Part shown: positions 37,360 through 50,323 of the stretch, piece after piece | Position numbering within the stretch: position 1 is the first letter of the stretch | How the letters are laid out: each line of letters begins with the position of its first letter | Assembly (NCBI GenBank): GCA_037893225.1 | Contig: JAZGUH010000407.1 | Span: 1-64,000 of the forward strand | Reading direction: 5' to 3' | Source: Hippasteria phrygiana | Taxonomy: Eukaryota > Echinodermata > Asteroidea > Valvatida > Goniasteridae | Length of the DNA stretch: 64,000 nucleotides | Program-made: the position numbers and the translations under genes | Notes under the pieces: model-generated | The model's input: the letters and a program-made list of their open reading frames with translations, nothing else | Told to the model about the DNA's origin: nothing | The model's database searches: none

Positions 37360-40300
37360 ATGAAATATAAACCAAATACAGTAATTTTGACATGTATGGA
37401 TAGCTTAGATCTGGCGCTACATGTTGCAATTATCGGCGGCTTCTTAGAGTTAAAACTTGTGGAGAAAATTCAAACCTCGCAATGTTTATTTTCTTTCCGG
37501 CCAACATCTGTGTGCATATTACCTTCTATTTATTGCTCCATGCCTGTCAAATTCCCTAAGGTATGACTTGCTTTACTCATTCATAATTGCATGAAATATC
37601 AACCAAATTCAGTAATTTTGACATGTATGGATAGCTTAGATCTGGCGCTACATGTTGCAATTATCGGCGGCTTCTTAGAGTTAAAACTTGTGGAGAAAAT
37701 TCAAACCTCGCAATGTTTATTTTCTTTCCGGCCAACATCTGTGTGCATATTACCTTCTATTTATTGCTCCATGCCTGTCAAATTCCCTAGGGTATGACTT
37801 GCTTTACTCATTCATAATTGCATGAAATATCAACCAAATTCAGTAATTTTGACATGTATGGATAGCTTAGATCTGGCGCTACATGTTGCAATTATCGGCG
37901 GCTTCTTAGAGTTAAAACTTGTGGAGAAAATTCAAACCTCGCAATGTTTATTTTCTTTCCGGCCAACATCTGTGTACATGTTACCGTCTATTTATTGCTC
38001 CATGCATGTCAAATTCCCTGGGGTATGGACTTGCTTTACTCATTCATAATTGCATGAAATATCAACCAAATTCAGTAATTTTGACATGTATGGATAGCTT
38101 AGATCTGGCGGTACATGTTGCAATTATCGGCGGCTTCTTAGAGTTAAAACTTGTGGAGAAAATTCAAACCTCGCAATGTTTATTTTCTTTCCGGCCAACA
38201 TCTGTGTGCATGTTACCGTCTATTTATTGCTCCATGCATGTCAAATTCCCTAGGGTATGACTTGCTTTACTCATACATAATTGCATGAAATATAAACCAA
38301 ATACAGTAATTTTGACATGTATGGATAGTTTAGATCTGGCGCTACATGTTGCAATTATCGGCGGCTTCTTAGAGTTAAAACTTGTGGAGAAAATTCAAAC
38401 CTCGCAATGTTTATTTTCTTTCCGGCCAACATCTGTGTGCATATTACCTTCTATTTATTGCTCCATGCCTGTCAAATTCCCTAGGGTATGACTTGCTTTA
38501 CTCATTCATAATTGCATGAAATATCAACCAAATTCAGTAATTTTGACATGTATGGATAGCTTAGATCTGGCGCTACATGTTGCAATTATCGGCGGCTTCT
38601 TAGAGTTAAAACTTGTGGAGAAAATTCAAACCTCGCAATGTTTATTTTCTTTCCGGCCAACATCTGTGTACATGTTACCGTCTATTTATTGCTCCATGCA
38701 TGTCAAATTCCCTGGGGTATGGACTTGCTTTACTCATTCATAATTGCATGAAATATAAACCAAATACAGTAATTTTGACATGTATGGATAGCTTAGATCT
38801 GGCGCTACATGTTGCAATCATCGGCGGCTTCTTAGAGTTAAAACTTGTGGAGAAAATTCAAACCTCGCAATGTTTATTTTCTTTCCGGCCAACATCTGTG
38901 TACATGTTACCGTCTATTTATTGCTCCATGCATGTCAAATTCCCTGGGGTATGGACTTGCTTTACTCATTCATAATTGCATGAAATATCAACCAAATTCA
39001 GTAATTTTGACATGTATGGATAGCTTAGATCTGGCGCTACATGTTGCAATTATCGGCGGCTTCTTAGAGTTAAAACTTGTGGAGAAAATTCAAACCTCGC
39101 AATGTTTATTTTCTTTCCGGCCAACGTCTGTGTGCATATTACCTTCTATTTATTGCTCCATGCCTGTCAAATTCCCTAGGGTATGACTTGCTTTACTCAT
39201 TCATAATTGCATGAAATATCAACCAAATTCAGTAATTTTGACATGTATGGATAGCTTAGATCTGGCGCTACATGTTGCAATTATCGGCGGCTTCTTAGAG
39301 TTAAAACTTGTGGAGAAAATTCAAACCTCGCAATGTTTATTTTCTTTCCGGCCAACATCTGTGTACATGTTACCGTCTATTTATTGCTCCATGCATGTCA
39401 AATTCCCTGGGGTATGGACTTGCTTTACTCATTCATAATTGCATGAAATATCAACCAAATTCAGTAATTTTGACATGTATGGATAGCTTAGATCTGGCGC
39501 TACATGTTGCAATTATCGGCGGCTTCTTAGAGTTAACACTTGTGGAGAAAATTCAAACCTCGCAATGTTTATTTTCTTTCCGGCCAACATCTGTGTACAT
39601 GTTACCGTCTATTTATTGCTCCATGCATGTCAAATTCCCTGGGGTATGGACTTGCTTTACTCATTCATAATTGCATGAAATATCAACCAAATTCAGTAAT
39701 TTTGACATGTATGGATAGCTTAGATCTGGCGGTACATGTTGCAATTATCGGCGGCTTCTTAGAGTTAAAACTTGTGGAGAAAATTCAAACCTCGCAATGT
39801 TTATTTTCTTTCCGGCCAACATCTGTGTGCATGTTACCGTCTATTTATTGCTCCATGCATGTCAAATTCCCTAGGGTATGACTTGCTTTACTCATACATA
39901 ATTGCATGAAATATAAACCAAATACAGTAATTTTGACATGTATGGATAGCTTAGATCTGGCGCTACATGTTGCAATTATCGGCGGCTTCTTAGAGTTAAA
40001 ACTTGTGGAGAAAATTCAAACCTCGCAATGTTTATTTTCTTTCCGGCCAACATCTGTGTGCATATTACCTTCTATTTATTGCTCCATGCCTGTCAAATTC
40101 CCTAGGGTATGACTTGCTTTACTCATTCATAATTGCATGAAATATCAACCAAATTCAGTAATTTTGACATGTATGGATAGCTTAGATCTGGCGCTACATG
40201 TTGCAATTATCGGCGGCTTCTTAGAGTTAAAACTTGTGGAGAAAATTCAAACCTCGCAATGTTTATTTTCTTTCCGGCCAACATCTGTGTACATGTTACC

Positions 40301-40368
40301 GTCTATTTATTGCTCCATGCATGTCAAATTCCCTGGGGTATGGACTTGCTTTACTCATTCATAATTGC
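37360..40368 (+). repeat. Transition region between hexamer and F/G region
   Basis: Order A(CCCTAAGG)-37591 unit-B-D, then A(t)-B-A2/B-G'-B-C-D, then A-B. The 37591 unit has a B-type start and A-type right part. The unit at 38748 starts as A2 and ends as B. The unit at 38980 is the first with a B-type start, CCAACGTCTG and an A-type right part (G'). Confidence 0.88.
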
Positions 40369-40600
40369 ATGAAATATAAACCAAATACAGTAATTTTGAC
40401 ATGTATGGATAGCTTAGATCTGGCGCTACATGTTGCAATCATCGGCGGCTTCTTAGAGTTAACACTTGTGGAGAAAATTCAAACCTCGCAATGTTTATTT
40501 TCTTCCCGGCCACCATCTGTGTGCAGATTACCTTTTATTTATTGCTCCATGCCTGTCAAATTCCCTGGGGTATGGACTTGCTTTACTCATTCATAATTGC
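40369..40600 (+). repeat. Reference unit type F (232 bp), first occurrence
   Basis: Type F has an A-type start (ATATAAACC, AAATACAG), then GCAATCATCGG, TTAACACTT (GTTAAC), TTCTTCCCGGCCACCATCTG, GTGTGCAGATTACCTTTTATT, CATGCCTGTC, the long form CTGGGGTATGGACTT and CATTCAT. It is the most diverged type, seven substitutions and one indel from A. Fourteen units start at 40369, 41757, 42914, 48008, 51018, 54491, 56112, 58658, 60742, 61436, 61900, 62132, 63290 and 63754. None occurs left of 40369. Confidence 0.93.
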
Positions 40601-43145
40601 ATGAAATATCAACCAAATTCAGTAATTTTGACATGTATGGATAGCTTAGATCTGGCGCTACATGTTGCAATTATCGGCGGCTTCTTAGAGTTAAAACCTG
40701 TGGAGAAAATTCAAACCTCGCAATGTTTATTTTCTTTCCGGCCAACGTCTGTGTGCATATTACCTTCTATTTATTGCTCCATGCCTTTCAAATTCCCTAG
40801 GGTATGACTTGCTTTACTCATTCATAATTGCATGAAATATCAACCAAATTCAGTAATTTTGACATGTATGGATAGCTTAGATCTGGCGCTACATGTTGCA
40901 ATTATCGGCGGCTTCTTAGAGTTAAAACTTGTGGAGAAAATTCAAACCTCGCAATGTTTATTTTCTTTCCGGCCAACGTCTGTGTGCATATTACCTTCTA
41001 TTTATTGCTCCATGCCTGTCAAATTCCCTAGGGTATGACTTGCTTTACTCATTCATAATTGCATGAAATATCAACCAAATTCAGTAATTTTGACATGTAT
41101 GGATAGCTTAGATCTGGCGGTACATGTTGCAATTATCGGCGGCTTCTTAGAGTTAAAACTTGTGGAGAAAATTCAAACCTCGCAATGTTTATTTTCTTTC
41201 CGGCCAACATCTGTGTGCATGTTACCGTCTATTTATTGCTCCATGCATGTCAAATTCCCTAGGGTATGACTTGCTTTACTCATACATAATTGCATGAAAT
41301 ATAAACCAAATACAGTAATTTTGACATGTATGGATAGCTTAGATCTGGCGCTACATGTTGCAATTATCGGCGGCTTCTTAGAGTTAAAACTTGTGGAGAA
41401 AATTCAAACCTCGCAATGTTTATTTTCTTTCCGGCCAACATCTGTGTGCATATTACCTTCTATTTATTGCTCCATGCCTGTCAAATTCCCTAGGGTATGA
41501 CTTGCTTTACTCATTCATAATTGCATGAAATATCAACCAAATTCAGTAATTTTGACATGTATGGATAGCTTAGATCTGGCGCTACATGTTGCAATTATCG
41601 GCGGCTTCTTAGAGTTAAAACTTGTGGAGAAAATTCAAACCTCGCAATGTTTATTTTCTTTCCGGCCAACATCTGTGTACATGTTACCGTCTATTTATTG
41701 CTCCATGCATGTCAAATTCCCTGGGGTATGGACTTGCTTTACTCATTCATAATTGCATGAAATATAAACCAAATACAGTAATTTTGACATGTATGGATAG
41801 CTTAGATCTGGCGCTACATGTTGCAATCATCGGCGGCTTCTTAGAGTTAACACTTGTGGAGAAAATTCAAACCTCGCAATGTTTATTTTCTTCCCGGCCA
41901 CCATCTGTGTGCAGATTACCTTTTATTTATTGCTCCATGCCTGTCAAATTCCCTGGGGTATGGACTTGCTTTACTCATTCATAATTGCATGAAATATCAA
42001 CCAAATTCAGTAATTTTGACATGTATGGATAGCTTAGATCTGGCGCTACATGTTGCAATTATCGGCGGCTTCTTAGAGTTAAAACTTGTGGAGAAAATTC
42101 AAACCTCGCAATGTTTATTTTCTTTCCGGCCAACGTCTGTGTGCATATTACCTTCTATTTATTGCTCCATGCCTGTCAAATTCCCTAGGGTATGACTTGC
42201 TTTACTCATTCATAATTGCATGAAATATCAACCAAATTCAGTAATTTTGACATGTATGGATAGCTTAGATCTGGCGGTACATGTTGCAATTATCGGCGGC
42301 TTCTTAGAGTTAAAACTTGTGGAGAAAATTCAAACCTCGCAATGTTTATTTTCTTTCCGGCCAACATCTGTGTGCATGTTACCGTCTATTTATTGCTCCA
42401 TGCATGTCAAATTCCCTAGGGTATGACTTGCTTTACTCATACATAATTGCATGAAATATAAACCAAATACAGTAATTTTGACATGTATGGATAGCTTAGA
42501 TCTGGCGCTACATGTTGCAATTATCGGCGGCTTCTTAGAGTTAAAACTTGTGGAGAAAATTCAAACCTCGCAATGTTTATTTTCTTTCCGGCCAACATCT
42601 GTGTGCATATTACCTTCTATTTATTGCTCCATGCCTGTCAAATTCCCAAGGGTATGACTTGCTTTACTCATTCATAATTGCATGAAATATCAACCAAATT
42701 CAGTAATTTTGACATGTATGGATAGCTTAGATCTGGCGCTACATGTTGCAATTATCGGCGGCTTCTTAGAGTTAAAACTTGTGGAGAAAATTCAAACCTC
42801 GCAATGTTTATTTTCTTTCCGGCCAACATCTGTGTACATGTTACCGTCTATTTATTGCTCCATGCATGTCAAATTCCCTGGGGTATGGACTTGCTTTACT
42901 CATTCATAATTGCATGAAATATAAACCAAATACAGTAATTTTGACATGTATGGATAGCTTAGATCTGGCGCTACATGTTGCAATCATCGGCGGCTTCTTA
43001 GAGTTAACACTTGTGGAGAAAATTCAAACCTCGCAATGTTTATTTTCTTCCCGGCCACCATCTGTGTGCAGATTACCTTTTATTTATTGCTCCATGCCTG
43101 TCAAATTCCCTGGGGTATGGACTTGCTTTACTCATTCATAATTGC

Positions 43146-43376
43146 ATGAAATATCAACCAAATTCAGTAATTTTGACATGTATGGATAGCTTAGATCTGG
43201 CGCTACATGTTGCAATTATCGGCGGCTTCTTAGAGTTAAAACCTGTGGAGAAAATTCAAACCTCGCAATGTTTATTTTCTTTCCGGCCAACGTCTGTGTG
43301 CATATTACCTTCTATTTATTGCTCCATGCCTGTCAAATTCCCTAGGGTATGACTTGCTTTACTCATTCATAATTGC
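43146..43376 (+). repeat. Reference unit type G (231 bp)
   Basis: Type G has a B-type start, C at 98 (TTAAAACCTGTGG), CCAACGTCTG, GTGTGCATATTACCTTCT, CATGCCTGTC and the short form CTAGGGTATGACTT. Copies are at 40601, 43146, 46387, 48240, 51250, 54723, 56344 and 56575. G' lacks the C at 98 (38980, 40832, 41989, 43609, 48703). The copy at 40601 has a private CATGCCTTTC. Confidence 0.92.
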
Positions 43377-43839
43377 ATGAAATATCAACCAAATTCAGTA
43401 ATTTTGACATGTATGGATAGCTTAGATCTGGCGCTACATGTTGCAATTATCGGCGGCTTCTTAGAGTTAAAACTTGTGGAGAAAATTCAAACCTCGCAAT
43501 GTTTATTTTCTTTCCGGCCAACATCTGTGTACATGTTACCGTCTATTTATTGCTCCATGCATGTCAAATTCCCTGGGGTATGGACTTGCTTTACTCATTC
43601 ATAATTGCATGAAATATCAACCAAATTCAGTAATTTTGACATGTATGGATAGCTTAGATCTGGCGCTACATGTTGCAATTATCGGCGGCTTCTTAGAGTT
43701 AAAACTTGTGGAGAAAATTCAAACCTCGCAATGTTTATTTTCTTTCCGGCCAACGTCTGTGTGCATATTACCTTCTATTTATTGCTCCATGCCTGTCAAA
43801 TTCCCTAGGGTATGACTTGCTTTACTCATTCATAATTGC

Positions 43840-44997
43840 ATGAAATATCAACCAAATTCAGTAATTTTGACATGTATGGATAGCTTAGATCTGGCGCTAC
43901 ATGTTGCAATTATCGGCGGCTTCTTAGAGTTAACACTTGTGGAGAAAATTCAAACCTCGCAATGTTTATTTTCTTTCCGGCCAACATCTGTGTACATGTT
44001 ACCGTCTATTTATTGCTCCATGCATGTCAAATTCCCTGGGGTATGGACTTGCTTTACTCATTCATAATTGCATGAAATATCAACCAAATTCAGTAATTTT
44101 GACATGTATGGATAGCTTAGATCTGGCGGTACATGTTGCAATTATCGGCGGCTTCTTAGAGTTAAAACTTGTGGAGAAAATTCAAACCTCGCAATGTTTA
44201 TTTTCTTTCCGGCCAACATCTGTGTGCATGTTACCGTCTATTTATTGCTCCATGCATGTCAAATTCCCTAGGGTATGACTTGCTTTACTCATACATAATT
44301 GCATGAAATATAAACCAAATACAGTAATTTTGACATGTATGGATAGCTTAGATCTGGCGCTACATGTTGCAATTATCGGCGGCTTCTTAGAGTTAAAACT
44401 TGTGGAGAAAATTCAAACCTCGCAATGTTTATTTTCTTTCCGGCCAACATCTGTGTGCATATTACCTTCTATTTATTGCTCCATGCCTGTCAAATTCCCT
44501 AGGGTATGACTTGCTTTACTCATTCATAATTGCATGAAATATCAACCAAATTCAGTAATTTTGACATGTATGGATAGCTTAGATCTGGCGCTACATGTTG
44601 CAATTATCGGCGGCTTCTTAGAGTTAAAACTTGTGGAGAAAATTCAAACCTCGCAATGTTTATTTTCTTTCCGGCCAACATCTGTGTACATGTTACCGTC
44701 TATTTATTGCTCCATGCATGTCAAATTCCCTGGGGTATGGACTTGCTTTACTCATTCATAATTGCATGAAATATCAACCAAATTCAGTAATTTTGACATG
44801 TATGGATAGCTTAGATCTGGCGCTACATGTTGCAATTATCGGCGGCTTCTTAGAGTTAACACTTGTGGAGAAAATTCAAACCTCGCAATGTATATTTTCT
44901 TTCCGGCCAACATCTGTGTACATGTTACCGTCTATTTATTGCTCCATGCATGTCAAATTCCCTGGGGTATGGACTTGCTTTACTCATTCATAATTGC
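43840..44997 (+). repeat. Five-unit block with TGTATATTTT tag, copy 1
   Basis: Order C-D-A-B-C, the last C (44766) carrying TGTATATTTT for TGTTTATTTT. The same order and tag recur at 49166-50323, 5326 bp (23 units) downstream. Confidence 0.82.
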
Positions 44998-45228
44998 ATG
45001 AAATATCAACCAAATTCAGTAATTTTGACATGTATGGATAGCTTAGATCTGGCGGTACATGTTGCAATTATCGGCGGCTTCTTAGAGTTAAAACTTGTGG
45101 AGAAAATTCAAACCTCGCAATGTTTATTTTCTTTCCGGCCAACATCTGTGTACATATTACCTTCTATTTATTGCTCCATGCCTGTCAAATTCCCTAGGGT
45201 ATGACTTGCTTTACTCATTCATAATTGC
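44998..45228 (+). repeat. Fusion unit D/A
   Basis: The left part is D (G at 58), the right part A (CATATTACCTTCT, CATGCCTG, CATTCAT), with GTGTACATATT around the junction. The next unit is B, so one unit was lost at the D|A junction. The unit at 2867 is a similar D/A fusion in the low-quality segment. Confidence 0.88.
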
Positions 45229-48200
45229 ATGAAATATCAACCAAATTCAGTAATTTTGACATGTATGGATAGCTTAGATCTGGCGCTACATGTTGCAATT
45301 ATCGGCGGCTTCTTAGAGTTAAAACTTGTGGAGAAAATTCAAACCTCGCAATGTTTATTTTCTTTCCGGCCAACATCTGTGTACATGTTACCGTCTATTT
45401 ATTGCTCCATGCATGTCAAATTCCCTGGGGTATGGACTTGCTTTACTCATTCATAATTGCATGAAATATCAACCAAATTCAGTAATTTTGACATGTATGG
45501 ATAGCTTAGATCTGGCGCTACATGTTGCAATTATCGGCGGCTTCTTAGAGTTAACACTTGTGGAGAAAATTCAAACCTCGCAATGTTTATTTTCTTTCCG
45601 GCCAACATCTGTGTACATGTTACCGTCTATTTATTGCTCCATGCATGTCAAATTCCCTGGGGTATGGACTTGCTTTACTCATTCATAATTGCATGAAATA
45701 TCAACCAAATTCAGTAATTTTGACATGTATGGATAGCTTAGATCTGGCGGTACATGTTGCAATTATCGGCGGCTTCTTAGAGTTAAAACTTGTGGAGAAA
45801 ATTCAAACCTCGCAATGTTTATTTTCTTTCCGGCCAACATCTGTGTGCATGTTACCGTCTATTTATTGCTCCATGCATGTCAAATTCCCTAGGGTATGAC
45901 TTGCTTTACTCATACATAATTGCATGAAATATAAACCAAATACAGTAATTTTGACAAGTATGGATAGCTTAGATCTGGCGCTACATGTTGCAATTATCGG
46001 CGGCTTCTTAGAGTTAAAACTTGTGGAGAAAATTCAAACCTCGCAATGTTTATTTTCTTTCCGGCCAACATCTGTGTGCATATTACCTTCTATTTATTGC
46101 TCCATGCCTGTCAAATTCCCTAGGGTATGACTTGCTTTACTCATTCATAATTGCATGAAATATCAACCAAATTCAGTAATTTTGACATGTATGGATAGCT
46201 TAGATCTGGCGCTACATGTTGCAATTATCGGCGGCTTCTTAGAGTTAAAACTTGTGGAGAAAATTCAAACCTCGCAATGTTTATTTTCTTTCCGGCCAAC
46301 ATCTGTGTACATGTTACCGTCTATTTATTGCTCCATGCATGTCAAATTCCCTGGGGTATGGACTTGCTTTACTCATTCATAATTGCATGAAATATCAACC
46401 AAATTCAGTAATTTTGACATGTATGGATAGCTTAGATCTGGCGCTACATGTTGCAATTATCGGCGGCTTCTTAGAGTTAAAACCTGTGGAGAAAATTCAA
46501 ACCTCGCAATGTTTATTTTCTTTCCGGCCAACGTCTGTGTGCATATTACCTTCTATTTATTGCTCCATGCCTGTCAAATTCCCTAGGGTATGACTTGCTT
46601 TACTCATTCATAATTGCATGAAATATCAACCAAATTCAGTAATTTTGACATGTATGGATAGCTTAGATCTGGCGCTACATGTTGCAATTATCGGCGGCTT
46701 CTTAGAGTTAAAACTTGTGGAGAAAATTCAAACCTCGCAATGTTTATTTTCTTTCCGGCCAACATCTGTGTACATGTTACCGTCTATTTATTGCTCCATG
46801 CATGTCAAATTCCCTGGGGTATGGACTTGCTTTACTCATTCATAATTGCATGAAATATCAACCAAATTCAGTAATTTTGACATGTATGGATAGCTTAGAT
46901 CTGGCGCTACATGTTGCAATTATCGGCGGCTTCTTAGAGTTAACACTTGTGGAGAAAATTCAAACCTCGCAATGTTTATTTTCTTTCCGGCCAACATCTG
47001 TGTACATGTTACCGTCTATTTATTGCTCCATGCATGTCAAATTCCCTGGGGTATGGACTTGCTTTACTCATTCATAATTGCATGAAATATCAACCAAATT
47101 CAGTAATTTTGACATGTATGGATAGCTTAGATCTGGCGGTACATGTTGCAATTATCGGCGGCTTCTTAGAGTTAAAACTTGTGGAGAAAATTCAAACCTC
47201 GCAATGTTTATTTTCTTTCCGGCCAACATCTGTGTGCATGTTACCGTCTATTTATTGCTCCATGCATGTCAAATTCCCTAGGGTATGACTTGCTTTACTC
47301 ATACATAATTGCATGAAATATAAACCAAATACAGTAATTTTGACATGTATGGATAGCTTAGATCTGGCGCTACATGTTGCAATTATCGGCGGCTTCTTAG
47401 AGTTAAAACTTGTGGAGAAAATTCAAACCTCGCAATGTTTATTTTCTTTCCGGCCAACATCTGTGTGCATATTACCTTCTATTTATTGCTCCATGCCTGT
47501 CAAATTCCCTAGGGTATGACTTGCTTTACTCATTCATAATTGCATGAAATATCAACCAAATTCAGTAATTTTGACATGTATGGATAGCTTAGATCTGGCG
47601 CTACATGTTGCAATTATCGGCGGCTTCTTAGAGTTAAAACTTGTGGAGAAAATTCAAACCTCGCAATGTTTATTTTCTTTCCGGCCAACATCTGTGTACA
47701 TGTTACCGTCTATTTATTGCTCCATGCATGTCAAATTCCCTGGGGTATGGACTTGCTTTACTCATTCATAATTGCATGAAATATCAACCAAATTCAGTAA
47801 TTTTGACATGTATGGATAGCTTAGATCTGGCGCTACATGTTGCAATTATCGGCGGCTTCTTAGAGTTAACACTTGTGGAGAAAATTCAAACCTCGCAATG
47901 TTTATTTTCTTTCCGGCCAACATCTGTGTACATGTTACCGTCTATTTATTGCTCCATGCATGTCAAATTCCCTGGGGTATGGACTTGCTTTACTCATTCA
48001 TAATTGCATGAAATATAAACCAAATACAGTAATTTTGACATGTATGGATAGCTTAGATCTGGCGCTACATGTTGCAATCATCGGCGGCTTCTTAGAGTTA
48101 ACACTTGTGGAGAAAATTCAAACCTCGCAATGTTTATTTTCTTCCCGGCCACCATCTGTGTGCAGATTACCTTTTATTTATTGCTCCATGCCTGTCAAAT

Positions 48201-49165
48201 TCCCTGGGGTATGGACTTGCTTTACTCATTCATAATTGCATGAAATATCAACCAAATTCAGTAATTTTGACATGTATGGATAGCTTAGATCTGGCGCTAC
48301 ATGTTGCAATTATCGGCGGCTTCTTAGAGTTAAAACCTGTGGAGAAAATTCAAACCTCGCAATGTTTATTTTCTTTCCGGCCAACGTCTGTGTGCATATT
48401 ACCTTCTATTTATTGCTCCATGCCTGTCAAATTCCCTAGGGTATGACTTGCTTTACTCATTCATAATTGCATGAAATATCAACCAAATTCAGTAATTTTG
48501 ACATGTATGGATAGCTTAGATCTGGCGCTACATGTTGCAATTACCGGCGGCTTCTTAGAGTTAAAACTTGTGGAGAAAATTCAAACCTCGCAATGTTTAT
48601 TTTCTTTCCGGCCAACATCTGTGTACATGTTACCGTCTATTTATTGCTCCATGCATGTCAAATTCCCTGGGGTATGGACTTGCTTTACTCATTCATAATT
48701 GCATGAAATATAAACCAAATTCAGTAATTTTGACATGTATGGATAGCTTAGATCTGGCGCTACATGTTGCAATTATCGGCGGCTTCTTAGAGTTAAAACT
48801 TGTGGAGAAAATTCAAACCTCGCAATGTTTATTTTCTTTCCGGCCAACGTCTGTGTGCATATTACCTTCTATTTATTGCTCCATGCCTGTCAAATTCCCT
48901 AGGGTATGACTTGCTTTACTCATTCATAATTGCATGAAATATCAACCAAATTCAGTAATTTTGACATGTATGGATAGCTTAGATCTGGCGCTACATGTTG
49001 CAATTATCGGCGGCTTCTTAGAGTTAAAACTTGTGGAGAAAATTCAAACCTCGCAATGTTTATTTTCTTTCCGGCCAACATCTGTGTACATGTTACCGTC
49101 TATTTATTGCTCCATGCATGTCAAATTCCCTGGGGTATGGACTTGCTTTACTCATTCATAATTGC

Positions 49166-50323
49166 ATGAAATATCAACCAAATTCAGTAATTTTGACATG
49201 TATGGATAGCTTAGATCTGGCGCTACATGTTGCAATTATCGGCGGCTTCTTAGAGTTAACACTTGTGGAGAAAATTCAAACCTCGCAATGTTTATTTTCT
49301 TTCCGGCCAACATCTGTGTACATGTTACCGTCTATTTATTGCTCCATGCATGTCAAATTCCCTGGGGTATGGACTTGCTTTACTCATTCATAATTGCATG
49401 AAATATCAACCAAATTCAGTAATTTTGACATGTATGGATAGCTTAGATCTGGCGGTACATGTTGCAATTATCGGCGGCTTCTTAGAGTTAAAACTTGTGG
49501 AGAAAATTCAAACCTCGCAATGTTTATTTTCTTTCCGGCCAACATCTGTGTGCATGTTACCGTCTATTTATTGCTCCATGCATGTCAAATTCCCTAGGGT
49601 ATGACTTGCTTTACTCATACATAATTGCATGAAATATAAACCAAATACAGTAATTTTGACATGTATGGATAGCTTAGATCTGGCGCTACATGTTGCAATT
49701 ATCGGCGGCTTCTTAGAGTTAAAACTTGTGGAGAAAATTCAAACCTCGCAATGTTTATTTTCTTTCCGGCCAACATCTGTGTGCATATTACCTTCTATTT
49801 ATTGCTCCATGCCTGTCAAATTCCCTAGGGTATGACTTGCTTTACTCATTCATAATTGCATGAAATATCAACCAAATTCAGTAATTTTGACATGTATGGA
49901 TAGCTTAGATCTGGCGCTACATGTTGCAATTATCGGCGGCTTCTTAGAGTTAAAACTTGTGGAGAAAATTCAAACCTCGCAATGTTTATTTTCTTTCCGG
50001 CCAACATCTGTGTACATGTTACCGTCTATTTATTGCTCCATGCATGTCAAATTCCCTGGGGTATGGACTTGCTTTACTCATTCATAATTGCATGAAATAT
50101 CAACCAAATTCAGTAATTTTGACATGTATGGATAGCTTAGATCTGGCGCTACATGTTGCAATTATCGGCGGCTTCTTAGAGTTAACACTTGTGGAGAAAA
50201 TTCAAACCTCGCAATGTATATTTTCTTTCCGGCCAACATCTGTGTACATGTTACCGTCTATTTATTGCTCCATGCATGTCAAATTCCCTGGGGTATGGAC
50301 TTGCTTTACTCATTCATAATTGC
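49166..50323 (+). repeat. Five-unit block with TGTATATTTT tag, copy 2
   Basis: Matches 43840-44997, with the tag in the C unit at 50092. The following unit is a normal D, whereas copy 1 is followed by a D/A fusion. Confidence 0.82.
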
